Origin: Hemileia vastatrix
Lineage: Eukaryota; Basidiomycota; Pucciniomycetes; Pucciniales; Zaghouaniaceae
Assembly (NCBI GenBank): GCA_030280995.1
Contig: JASXTE010000005.1
Coordinates: 14,868,001-14,932,000 of the forward strand
Length of the DNA stretch: 64,000 bases
Direction of reading: 5' to 3'
The notes under the pieces were generated by a model. It ran no database searches and was not told where the DNA came from. It was given only the letters and a program-made list of their open reading frames with translations. The translations under genes and the position numbers were made by a program. Positions 56,032-64,000 of the stretch are shown here, piece after piece (the stretch's first letter is position 1; every line of letters starts with the position of its first letter).

Positions 56032-57208
56032 TGTCAGTACAGTCTAGTATATAAGTATGATATAATAGTGTTATTTTATGGTCCAACTACTTATTAATAA
56101 ATGATTTAGTGATTAAACCTCAGGGGAAGACTAATAGAATAGTTATACTCAATTTAAACTCACAATACTTGGATTTAAATGCGTGCTAGTGGTGGAAAAT
56201 AGAAGAATAAAATATAGTTATAGCTTTTATAAAGATAATATCAATTTATAAGGGCTTTATAATATATTTCTGAATGTTAATAATTGTAGTGTAATGTTTA
56301 TTTGAAGTGTAGTAATTGAATGATTATAATAAACCGTCAAAATCCCTCCTTACTTATACCCAAATCCACTGGAGTGCACAGACCTTCAATCCAGATGATG
56401 TCACTGCTATCCCCGGCAATTACAGCACTGTGAGGGCCCATCACCTCCCCATGGCGTCCACTTCAAGCAGTTTCAACACCCAGACCTCCAGTAAGGACCC
56501 TCCATCACTATTAATAATAACACAGAGTCATACCATAAATAGAAATCCCAGATAAAAGCGGATACCATAAAGAAACAGGTAAAATAAAAGATCAAAAAGA
56601 GATTTAATGAAACTAAAAGCATATAAAGGAAACAAATAAAATGTCCAAGCCCCCAATAACATCCCCAAGCATCCACATTAACCCAAAAACATATTTCCAA
56701 CCCATAAATCCGTGAATAACCATCCAAGGAAGTAATTTTAGTTGTCCAAACTGGGTGTATGCGCCTGATATAGGTGTCTATGCTTCTGTAGGCGTTGTGA
56801 GTCCACTGATTTCGTCCATATGACCTAAAATAAGCAGAAAAACAAAGGTTATAGGCTATTAAGGGGCTAAAACCCACTTATATACCTAAATATACATAAT
56901 ATACTGCATATTTTACTGAATATGAGATTTATGTATACATATAAGCTTATGTATGTCAATAATTACTTCATATCACTTAAGATAAGTATATTATGACTCC
57001 ATTAACACCTTAATAAGTATTATTAGGCCATGGATAAGCTATTTAAACTATTATAAATTATATAATAGAATAATAATTATATATATATATCATAAAATAA
57101 TATATATTCTTATTTTAACCTTATTTTTAAGATATAAGCTTAATCTAGTTAAGGTTATCTTATTTTAAGCATAAGAAATACTCAGTCCTAAGGATATTTA
57201 GGCTGACA
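56032..57208 (-). repeat. Array LTR 4 (1177 bp)
   Basis: 5' LTR of unit 3. Differs from LTRs 1-3 by T for C at 56914. Ends CTGACA against the right GTTTT target copy. Confidence 0.93.
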
Positions 57209-57213
57209 GTTTT

Positions 57214-57613
57214 CACTGTTTTCTGGCCACAATTGGCTGTGTTTGTTGCAAGTGAGTTCTTCATTTAACTTAACTTTGGCAACTGTTTTCTCTGTTATAG
57301 TCTTGCAAGCTATAGCAAGTATTATTGCTGTCTCTGGTGTGGATTTGCAGCCTACATCAAGTATCTTTGCTGTCTCTGGTGTGGACATTGTTCTGCATTT
57401 CAGTTCTTTGGTCTGGTAGTCTATCTGGGGACTACTTTCTTGGCTCATCAAGCAGTCAAGTGTGTTGAAAAGGAGCTTTAGCAAAACAGGAACCAACTTA
57501 CTTTAGCAAGTAAATCTCACTCTATTTTTCTAAAGGGACAGGGGATTTTCTCTCTGGTTTTTCTCCAACTCCCTTGGTCAAGGCCTATAGCTAGTACTAT
57601 AGGATTGTCTACA
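57214..57613 (+). repeat. B2 3' LTR, second part
   Basis: Matches 20938-21336 and ends GTCTACA, directly joined to A1 integrase sequence at 57614. Confidence 0.92.
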
Positions 57614-58011
57614 ATGGTCAAGACTACTATAGAGTTATTATGTGCAAGAATGATGCAGCTAGAAAAGAAAGAAGAGTACTTAGAAAAGGCATATTTGCTG
57701 ATGATGAAATACAAAATCAGTCAGTAAGATATTGGGATGAGTGGTTGGAACATTGACTTAGAAAACCTTTGAAAACTGGAGATATGGTTTTGGTGTATAA
57801 TAGGAGTTTGGAGAGCCAATGGGGCAAGATGTTTGCAGATAGGTGGAATGGACCATGTAAAGTCAAGGAACATGTATCTGTTGGTTCATATGTTTTAGAA
57901 GAGTTGAATGGAGTGATACTAAAAAAGAGGGTAGCTGCCAATCAAGTTAAGAGGTTCTATCCTAGAGGTACTACGAGGACAGAAGTTTACTCTGCAATGA
58001 GGATAAACTAA
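57614..58011 (+). pseudogene. A1 pol part 3: integrase C-terminus
   Basis: Joins in frame to A1 pol at 20244 and then matches the end of B2 pol: CARM-like helix, a frameshift near 57700-57715, NQSVRYWD, a TGA near 57754 (aligned Arg codon), VLVYNRSLESQWGKMFADRWNGP and KKRVAANQVKRFYPRGT. It ends about 20 codons past the B2 end. An H3-like motif (57989-58009) overlaps the last codons. Confidence 0.85.
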
Positions 58012-58061
58012 ACAAAAAAAATCACTCATTATCAAGTTTAACTCCGGAATGAGGATAAACT
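57989..58061 (+). repeat. Two H3-type motifs at the end of A1 pol
   Basis: ACTCTGCAATGAGG then ATAAACT at 57989-58009, and ACTCCGGAATGAGG then ATAAACT at 58041-58061. B2 has the same variant at 28027-28047 after its pol stop. Confidence 0.6.
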
Positions 58062-58230
58062 ACTTTCTTATTAAAAATATTACTGTCGTTTTAATATGGT
58101 ATGGGAGGCAAAACTGTTAAAAAAGTGTTATGACATTTATGAAGACATTTGTTTGAAAATTCTTAAAACTCTTAAAAGCGACAAAAATTATGGGGAAGAT
58201 ATATGTTGGATTGATAAATTTTTTATTGGT

Positions 58231-58408
58231 AGAAGTGTTCACAGGGGAACCTTCTGAATTAAATATTGGCAAGTTTGGGGGTAATTGATGGGCTGGCTGC
58301 TCTATACACAATTACCCCACAATGTTCATTACTGATTTCTCCCTGTTTCTAGTTGAATCCTGGCTTTCTTTTTTGAATTATTGGTAGTCCACTAAGACTA
58401 TAAACTGG
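58231..58408 (+). ncRNA. Structured 3' module, copy d (A1)
   Basis: H1: AGAAG (58231) with CTTCT (58251), extended by GTTC with GAAC. H2: GGGGTAATTG (58278) with CAATTACCCC (58309) around the invariant 16-base loop. H3 at 58386-58408. Same order as the three B2 copies although the flanking sequence has largely diverged. Confidence 0.68.
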
Positions 58409-58557
58409 AATGAACAAAAAGACACCGCTCTTAACGCCAGATTTAAGATTTATTTTATTTTGTTTAGTTTTATTTTCTCTTTTATGTTTTTGTTTTGTGA
58501 TTTAAATATATTTCTTTTATATTTTACATCTTTAAAATTATTGTTAAGGGTAATACC

Positions 58558-58607
58558 CACTGGTGGTCTCTAATCATTTTTACAAATTGGAGGGAGCCCA
58601 CCCAGTG
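58558..58607 (+). ncRNA. Hairpin H5 of A1
   Basis: CACTGG (58558) pairs with CCAGTG (58602); TGGTGGTCTC and GGAGGGAGCCCACC are shared with B2 28608-28661. Confidence 0.5.
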
Positions 58608-58733
58608 ATCATTATTTAAAAATTTCTATCATTTAAAAAATAAAAAAAAATATATAAAAAACAATAATAATAATAATAAACTTTCATTTAATTTATTATA
58701 TTTAAATTCTCAAAACTGTGTAACCACATCAAG

Positions 58734-58795
58734 TTGCACTTGGATGTGGGTATGATGTCAAGGGTACGGCTAATCAATTGGCCAGGGGGCATCTA
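58734..58795 (+). ncRNA. Hairpin H4 of A1
   Basis: CCACATC (58734) with GATGTGG (58743), extended by AAG with CTT; then a GATGTC/GGCATC-type stem enclosing GGC-TAATCAATTG-GCC (58768-58783). Third copy of H4 in the window. Confidence 0.5.
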
Positions 58796-59073
58796 TTAAA
58801 TTTTAAATTTTTATTTTCAAATTTTTCAAAATCTTCTTTTAAATATTTTTCTTTCTTAAACTTTCATTAGAAATCAACATTTTTTATTTTATTTCTAAAT
58901 CCACTCTTTTATCATAAAAAAATAAAAAATAAATATATAAATATAAAATTCTATCTCAATTTTTTTTAATTTTCAAATTATTCTTTTTGGTTATTTCTTT
59001 CATAGTATATTTTATACAGGAAAAATGGTCAAGTGAAGTTTGAGAAAAATTGGATCCCATTTCAAGATCTTTA
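58796..59073. other. AT-rich spacer in A1 3' region
   Basis: T- and A-rich runs, no ORF or hairpin recognised; corresponds in position to the AT-rich spacer of B2 at 29105-29295. Confidence 0.45.
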
Positions 59074-59486
59074 AGTCCTCTAAGACTTTAAACTGGCTAA
59101 TTTTCAAGACTTTCTTTAAGGTCTTATTTGTATTCAAAATCTTTAGTCTTCTAAGACTTTAAACTGGATAGTTTTCAAGATTTTCTTAAAGAATTTGGTT
59201 CTCCTTTGGATGCTGTTAGTCCTTCAAGACTTTAAACTGAAAATTTATGAAGATTTCTTTTAATATTTACGAAAGCCTGGTCCACCATGACCTTAAACTG
59301 GCAAGTCAACATTCTTTGGTCCACCATGACTTTAAACTGGATTATCAAAATTATTTAATCTTTGGTCAAGCCTAGGCCTTAATTAGGAAGAAATCATTAT
59401 ATCAATGCACATACACGATCTTTAGTCCACTAAGACTATAAACTGGCAATCAATTAAAAGTTTGGTCCACCAAGACTTTAAAGTGG
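59074..59486 (+). repeat. Array of seven H3 motifs in A1
   Basis: Starts at 59074, 59145, 59218, 59279, 59318, 59424 and 59464. Stems vary: AGTC/GACT in most, GGTC/GACC at 59279 and GGTC/GACT at 59318 and 59464, each followed by a TTAAACTGG-like tail (AAAGTGG in the last). Confidence 0.72.
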
Positions 59487-60123
59487 ATGCTCAAACATTG
59501 TTGGATTTAGGTGCTGTTAAGCTTTAGGAGAGTAAAATTTTAGGTGGTAATGATGCTAAAAAGGCATAATGTTTTAATTAGGTGATATTTGTAGCACTTT
59601 AAAATGGTCTAAAAGATTAAAATAAAATATTGGAAGCCTGAATAAAAGTATTTTGTAAAGGTTGCTGAATAGCAAATGGATGAAGGAATCAGAAGTCAGG
59701 GTGGTAGTTGGATTTATTATTCTTTTATTTTAAAGCCTCAGTGTTAGTTTGTTTGGTGGAAGCTTGGAGGACCTCATGGCAAGATTGAAATAAAAGAATT
59801 TGGCTCAGTGGGGGGACCTATGAGAATTGAATCAAGTGTATTCGGCTCATTAGGGAGATCCACTCTCTCATGCTGTGACATAGATGGAAGACTGGTATAT
59901 GGGAGTCTGAAGGGATTCAAACCTTTCTCTCAGTAGTGGAATCATCACAAAAATTTATTTTATTATTATTATTATTATGATTTATATCAAGAGCCAAAGA
60001 AGACAAACAGTTTAAATTTGTAGAAGACCAGCTAAAACAACATTCATCAAAATAAACTAATTAGAAAAGATAATTTCTATGAAATTGTTTGACATAATTA
60101 TCAAAACTTTGCATTAGGAGTCT
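59487..60123. other. Unassigned part of A1 3' region
   Basis: No ORF above background and no match to B2 that I can see. If antisense gene 1 was ever present in A1, this is where it would be expected; nothing recognisable is left. Confidence 0.4.
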
Positions 60124-60516
60124 TCACTTTAGGATATCTTCATGATTATTGGCTGGAGTTTCTTGAAAATAGGTCAAAATTTTATGCTTCAACTCAACAG
60201 TAAAGTCAAGAAAAAGATAGCAATGAATATTAGGATAATGATTAATATAATCCGTCTTCACTTTACCAACATCATCAGTTCTTACATTTTGAGCCAGGAA
60301 ACATTTTTTCAGTAAAATTTATTGGAGGAACTGGCATTATAGGATCTGGATCTTGAGAAGGCTGAATTAGGCCGGGATCTATTGAAGAAGATTGGACTTT
60401 GGATAAGGAAGCTGTTTTGAAGGAATTCTTTTAACGAAGATCAGGATTAGACATTAGAAAGGTTACTTGGTAGCAAATGCATAATTCACATGGAGCGGCT
60501 AGCTCTTTGAAGGACA
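60124..60516 (-). pseudogene. Decayed homologue of antisense gene 2 in A1
   Basis: An ATG at 60516 begins a frame with PCELC, aligned to PCQYC of B2 antisense gene 2, then stops at a TAA near 60430. Further on, a GTAAGA donor-like site (near 60287) precedes a segment whose product includes KHKILTYFQETPANNHEDI, aligned to LLLHYFQSTPARDPQDI of B2 exon 2; it ends at 60124. The intron appears partly deleted. Position and orientation relative to the 3' LTR match B2. This shows the gene predates the split of families A and B. Confidence 0.6.
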
Positions 60517-60655
60517 TTTTAAAATGATGAGAATGAAGGTTGAATTAGAAGAAACTTGGTTAATGGTGTGATTGGAGATGATGGTGGTAGAAGAGAGAGA
60601 TGGAAGATTTTGTGTGATAAATTATGCAAAGTTGGGAATGAGAACATTCCATATT

Positions 60656-60665
60656 GGAGGGAGGA
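60656..60665 (+). promoter_or_regulatory. A1 polypurine tract
   Basis: GGAGGGAGGA directly before the 3' LTR, identical to B2. Confidence 0.8.
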
Positions 60666-61980
60666 TGTGGCATTCCACATCTGGTTATGCCACTTAGGTG
60701 GAAATTTGATTGAATATTGGTTGAAAGGAAATTTTGGTGTTACCAGGTGTTTATTTGGTTACTATGGATATTTTTGGGATAATTTTTGGCATTTTTGAAT
60801 GGTTATATGATGGTATTTTTCTTCTGATTTAATGGTTTTATGGATTTGGAGATGGTCTTAATGGATTTTTGGGGTGATTCTCTATCTTTTAAGTATTTTC
60901 TGGGGCTCTTTTGGGTTTATTTTTAGAAGATTAGTAGCAATTTTCTGGATTATCAGGCTTGATATTTGGAATTTTGGAAGGTTATTATTATCATTGGATA
61001 GCCCAGATTTTACTCTATCTTTTGTGTCTTGATGGTTTTTTATCATATTTTACTGTTTTCTTAGTGCTTTACTTGATTTAGTGTCTTTTAGTATTATTGG
61101 TGGATATTGTGTGCTGATGGAATGGCCACTGAGCTCCGGTGCTCCTGTGGGCTACAGTTTTCTCCGGTGATTTTCCGGTGCAAAAGCGAAGTGTACTGGA
61201 AAAATTCTGTCATGGTGGCAAAATTATCTCACTGTGGCAAATTTAGCTCAATCTGGCAAAATTAGCTCATTGTGGAAAAATTTTCTCACAGTGGGAAAGT
61301 CTGGTCACTGGGTTAAAATTTGGCTATTGTGGCAAAATTTGGTTAGAAATTTAATATGCTTACTAGATCAATAGTTTATTGTAGATCTTATGCATGTAGG
61401 ATATTGTTGGAGAGGTCAGGAGTAGGAGAATCAGATAGAAAGGGAGGAATCTTAGTTTTCAAGAGGTTTTTTGTTTTTTAGTTTTGATAAGAAGGGTCTT
61501 TTTGGATATAATTAACAACCATATTCATATTTTTTTTATTAAACAACAAATTTAAATAAATTGTAATACCCTTATAACATTTATATTTTTTATAACACTT
61601 TTGAAATACAACACAATAATTATATTTTCATCACATATAGGGTATCATTGGAAAGGTCTCCATCTCAGGGACTTGTTTTTATTGTTAACTCATCAAAATA
61701 AAATCTTTATAAAAATATATAAGTCTATCTTTTCAGATCTTTCACTGGTACACCTTAATTGTTGTTATCAGTATTTCCTTTCCAACAGCTGCTATTTCTA
61801 AATCTCAATAATTGTTCATAAAAGCAGAGTTTCATCTATATTTTAAATCAATTCAAGTAGACTAGTAAGCTTAGTTATTTGAGCACCCCTTATTTTACTT
61901 AGAAGTACAGGGTTTTCTACGGTTTATCCAACTCCTTCGGATTCTGCTTACAGCAAGGCAAATGTAAGAGTCTTTCTACA
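60666..61980 (+). repeat. A1 3' LTR (1315 bp)
   Basis: TGTGGCATTCC to TTTCTACA; aligned end to end with 4046-5379. Confidence 0.9.
61210..61342 (+). repeat. 19-bp tandem repeat in the A1 3' LTR, seven units
   Basis: Same array as 4590-4741 with one unit fewer, which accounts for the whole 19-bp LTR length difference. Confidence 0.85.
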
Positions 61981-62641
61981 CCAGATGGTTGTATGATAAT
62001 TAAAGTTGCCCCAAACTGTCTTATTCACTATATAAACACAGACTACCAACTAAGAGCCCATGCACACCCATGAATTTGGTGTTCCTGACTGCCAAATTGC
62101 ATAAAACCTCCCTAGAAACGCTTCCCATCCCTCTAGCACTGAGGCAGGCAGTCTGCCTGACATCTGGAAGCCCGCCTGAAGCAGCCTAACCACCCTGAAG
62201 CCAGAAAACCATCAATAATACCCAAAATACTTAGAAAAAAATCAACTACAACTACTAAAACCCTTAAAACACATAATTACGCTATAACAACATTGGGACA
62301 TGAAATGTAGAGAAACTTTAGCTCAATCCAACGGTACTAAGCACTTAACCATAAGATTTAAGATTAGCCTGTAAAACACAAAAAACAAAATTCAATAGCA
62401 ATATTTTAAAATGAAGAATGAGAAATTATCCCCCAAATAATTAGACTATGAAAAATGTCATCAAGATAAAAAATATAGGGAAAAACCAGGGCTTTCCAAT
62501 GGAAGTATCCACATCCCCGTAGTCCCAATATTATTGAGTAATTCCAGAAAAACACCTAACTATTAAACAATGCCATTTATGGCATACCAAAACAACACCA
62601 AATAAACCAACAAAGGGCTCCACCAATGTTGGAAGACCACA
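61981..62641 (-). repeat. B1 5' LTR, outer part
   Basis: Reverse complement of the first ~660 bp of the family-B LTR, ending at 62641 in the complement of TGTGGTCTTCC. Together with 3612-4045 it makes one LTR split by A1. Considerably diverged from the B2 LTRs. Confidence 0.88.
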
Positions 62642-62814
62642 ATGTAATTCTAATCATTAATTATAATAATATTTATAAAAATTCTTTACCTCTTTAAATT
62701 GAGTAAATAAATAAAATACAAATTATATGTACTTTTGACTTTGAAACCCCAAAAATCCACCTATTCACCCCGTTGGACCTCCATTAAAATCTTCTAGACC
62801 ATCAGGATCCTTTG
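62642..62814. other. Flank of B1, leader of element D or unknown
   Basis: AT-rich, with stops in all frames; no LTR boundary recognised. It may be D sequence upstream of gag. Confidence 0.4.
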
Positions 62815-64000
62815 AAATCAACCTATTAAAAGACAGCTTCCTGTAACTAGTAGCCCTAATGATGTTCTGAGTAAACTTTATTTTGATGAACCATTACATT
62901 TAACCTCTACCTATTTAATTAATCCTACTCTTGCTACTAAGAATGATTCTGTTGCTCCAGAAATTTATGTTTTACTTGAAAAAACTTCTGAAGAAATATT
63001 GAGAGACTCTCCTGATTTTAATGTTATCAAAGACAAACCTTTGAGAGAATTGTTAAAACATGAGATTGATAGATTAAATAATTTGCATTTACATTTCAAA
63101 TCAAGTTCTTCTGTTCAAGACACAGCTTATTTCAAATTAAAAGACACATTAAATAATGTCCTTGCTCAACATAAGTCTATTAAAATTGATCACAGATCAC
63201 TTTCAGATAAATATAGTCATCTACGCAAAGTTATTGATGATCTAAAAGATGAAAATACTTCTTTAAAGAATGACAATATGCTTCTGCATAGTGAATTAAG
63301 AAAATTGAAAATTTATTCCCAGAATTTGAGTAATAAATGCTCTATAGATGAGGACAGAAATTTTCTATCTATTGCTAGGATTAATGATCAACTATCTTAT
63401 ATTCCTGATTTGAGAAATAAATTTTCTGATCTTGAGAAAAAAATTTCTGCATTACAGGTTGTTCATAATGACCATTGTGATGAGTTGTGAAATATTCCTC
63501 AACCTGCTGTTAATTATAAAAAAATAAACAGCCTGAATATGGTGTTTCTACTCTCCCTTGTAATGTTCCAATTATGCCAGCTGGAAATTTGTCTATGAGA
63601 TCTGTTGCATCAAATAGAAAAGAATTTGATACTCACAATGAGCCATCTACCTCTGTGAATAATGAAATATCTGAATACCTTTCAAGACTTCAAGAATTGA
63701 TAACCTTGAATAGTTCAAACCATAAAACTGACCATACTGGTAGTAATAAAAATTGGCCTAAGCTGGACCAATATCCTACCTTTGATGGTGATTCTTCATC
63801 TGATTGGCAACACTTTATCCAAAGAATTGATAATTTAAAGAGATCATATAAATTTCTAGATGAGGAAATTGTTTCTAGGTTGATTTCTTTATTCTCCAAT
63901 GTAGCCTTGATGTGGTATGAATATTTTTAATTAGATAACAGCCATTATACATGGAATGAATGGAAAACTTTGATTGAGAATCAGTTTGGTGGTTCAAAAT
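62815..64000 (+). pseudogene. D: gag of a divergent family-C relative, broken, runs off right edge
   Basis: The frame through 63490 encodes a long coiled coil (HEIDRLNNLHLHFK, DLKDENTSLKND). After a TGA at 63488 and a frameshift, 63574-63930 encodes the capsid-like gag domain NWPKLDQYPTFDGDSSSDWQ, aligned to the same place in family C (NWPKIDQYPTYDGEASSDWQ). A TAA at 63928 is followed in frame by YTWNEWKTLIENQFGGSKF. Zinc knuckle, protease and pol would lie beyond the window. Orientation is opposite to the family-C array. Confidence 0.75.

Larger units (their letters stand above)
33004..57208 (-). mobile_element. Family-C chromovirus array: three internal regions sharing four LTRs
   Basis: LTRs at 33004-34180, 40680-41856, 48356-49532 and 56032-57208 alternate with three internal regions at an exact 7676-bp spacing. 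A single element of this family would be 8853 bp. Only one pair of target repeats flanks the set, so extra units were added after, or during, one insertion. By eye about nine differences separate the units. All three polyprotein ORFs are open. This is the youngest layer of the nest and the only one that looks mobile. An assembly artefact is a real alternative. Confidence 0.93.
20245..57613 (+). mobile_element. B2: family-B Ty3/Gypsy element with a long 3' region
   Basis: 5' LTR 20245-21336, PBS 21341, gag-protease 21427-23808, pol 23808-28027, a 4.3 kb region with structured repeats and two antisense genes (28028-32300), polypurine tract 32301-32310, and a 3' LTR split into 32311-33003 and 57214-57613 by the family-C array. 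Without the array it is about 13.2 kb. It is far less decayed than A1 or B1: two stops in gag-protease, one frameshift and one stop in pol, and one stop in an antisense gene. Confidence 0.93.
4046..61980 (+). mobile_element. A1: family-A Ty3/Gypsy element, split by two later insertions
   Basis: 5' LTR 4046-5379, gag-protease 5539-7947, pol in three pieces (8074-9811, 18289-20244, 57614-58011), a structured 3' region with an antisense pseudogene, polypurine tract 60656-60665 and 3' LTR 60666-61980. Removing C1 and B2 leaves about 12.1 kb. The two LTRs differ by several substitutions per 100 bp by eye, so this insertion is older than B2. It cannot move by itself: the RT motif, protease motif and many codons are broken. 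Confidence 0.92.

Noticed and set aside
1..64000. Host protein genes, tRNA or rRNA genes
   Set aside because: Nearly all of the window can be assigned to LTR elements; no ORF, tRNA fold or rRNA segment outside them was recognised.

Overview
The window is a stack of nested LTR retrotransposons; I see no host gene. Low G+C, short introns of 50-68 bp with CTGAT branch sites, a chromodomain Ty3/Gypsy element, and N-termini resembling the first half of a fungal Zn2Cys6 cluster point to a repeat-rich filamentous fungus. A basidiomycete with an inflated genome, such as a rust, is plausible, but that is inference and not proven by the sequence.

Layout, outermost to innermost. (1) B1, a family-B Gypsy element on the minus strand, occupies 1-4045 and 61981-62641 and runs off the left edge. 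(2) A1, a related family-A element on the plus strand (4046-61980, about 12.1 kb without its insertions), landed in the 5' LTR of B1 at a CCGG site. (3) Two elements landed inside A1 pol: C1, a decayed minus-strand chromovirus (9812-18283, target repeat CTTTT), and B2, a plus-strand family-B element (20245-57613, about 13.2 kb without its insertion). (4) The 3' LTR of B2 is split by a 24.2 kb tandem array of family-C chromoviruses (33004-57208, target repeat GTTTT), laid out LTR-internal-LTR-internal-LTR-internal-LTR with an exact 7676 bp period. The array carries three intact, nearly identical 1958-codon gag-pro-pol ORFs. (5) Right of B1, 62642-64000 holds the start of D, a divergent family-C relative on the plus strand.

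Families A and B share a design: a Lys-tRNA-like primer binding site, a gag-protease ORF (ORF1), then a pol ORF that in family B starts at an overlapping TAATG stop-start, and a long region between pol and the 3' LTR. That region is the most unusual part of the window. It holds (a) repeated hairpin modules in the same order in A1 and B2, with compensatory stem changes; (b) about 30 copies in the window of a small hairpin followed by TAAACTG, some inside coding sequence; (c) antisense genes with short introns, reading inward from the 3' LTR and encoding proteins with a C-x2-C-x6-C motif. One of these antisense genes has a decayed homologue at the same place in A1.

Family C has its own peculiarity: an overlapping ORF at the start of gag is better conserved than the long annotated frame and ends near an A AAA AAG slippery heptamer that would shift ribosomes into the gag-pol frame.

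Only the family-C array looks competent to move. A1, B1, B2, C1 and D all carry stops, frameshifts or lost catalytic residues, with many CpG transitions.
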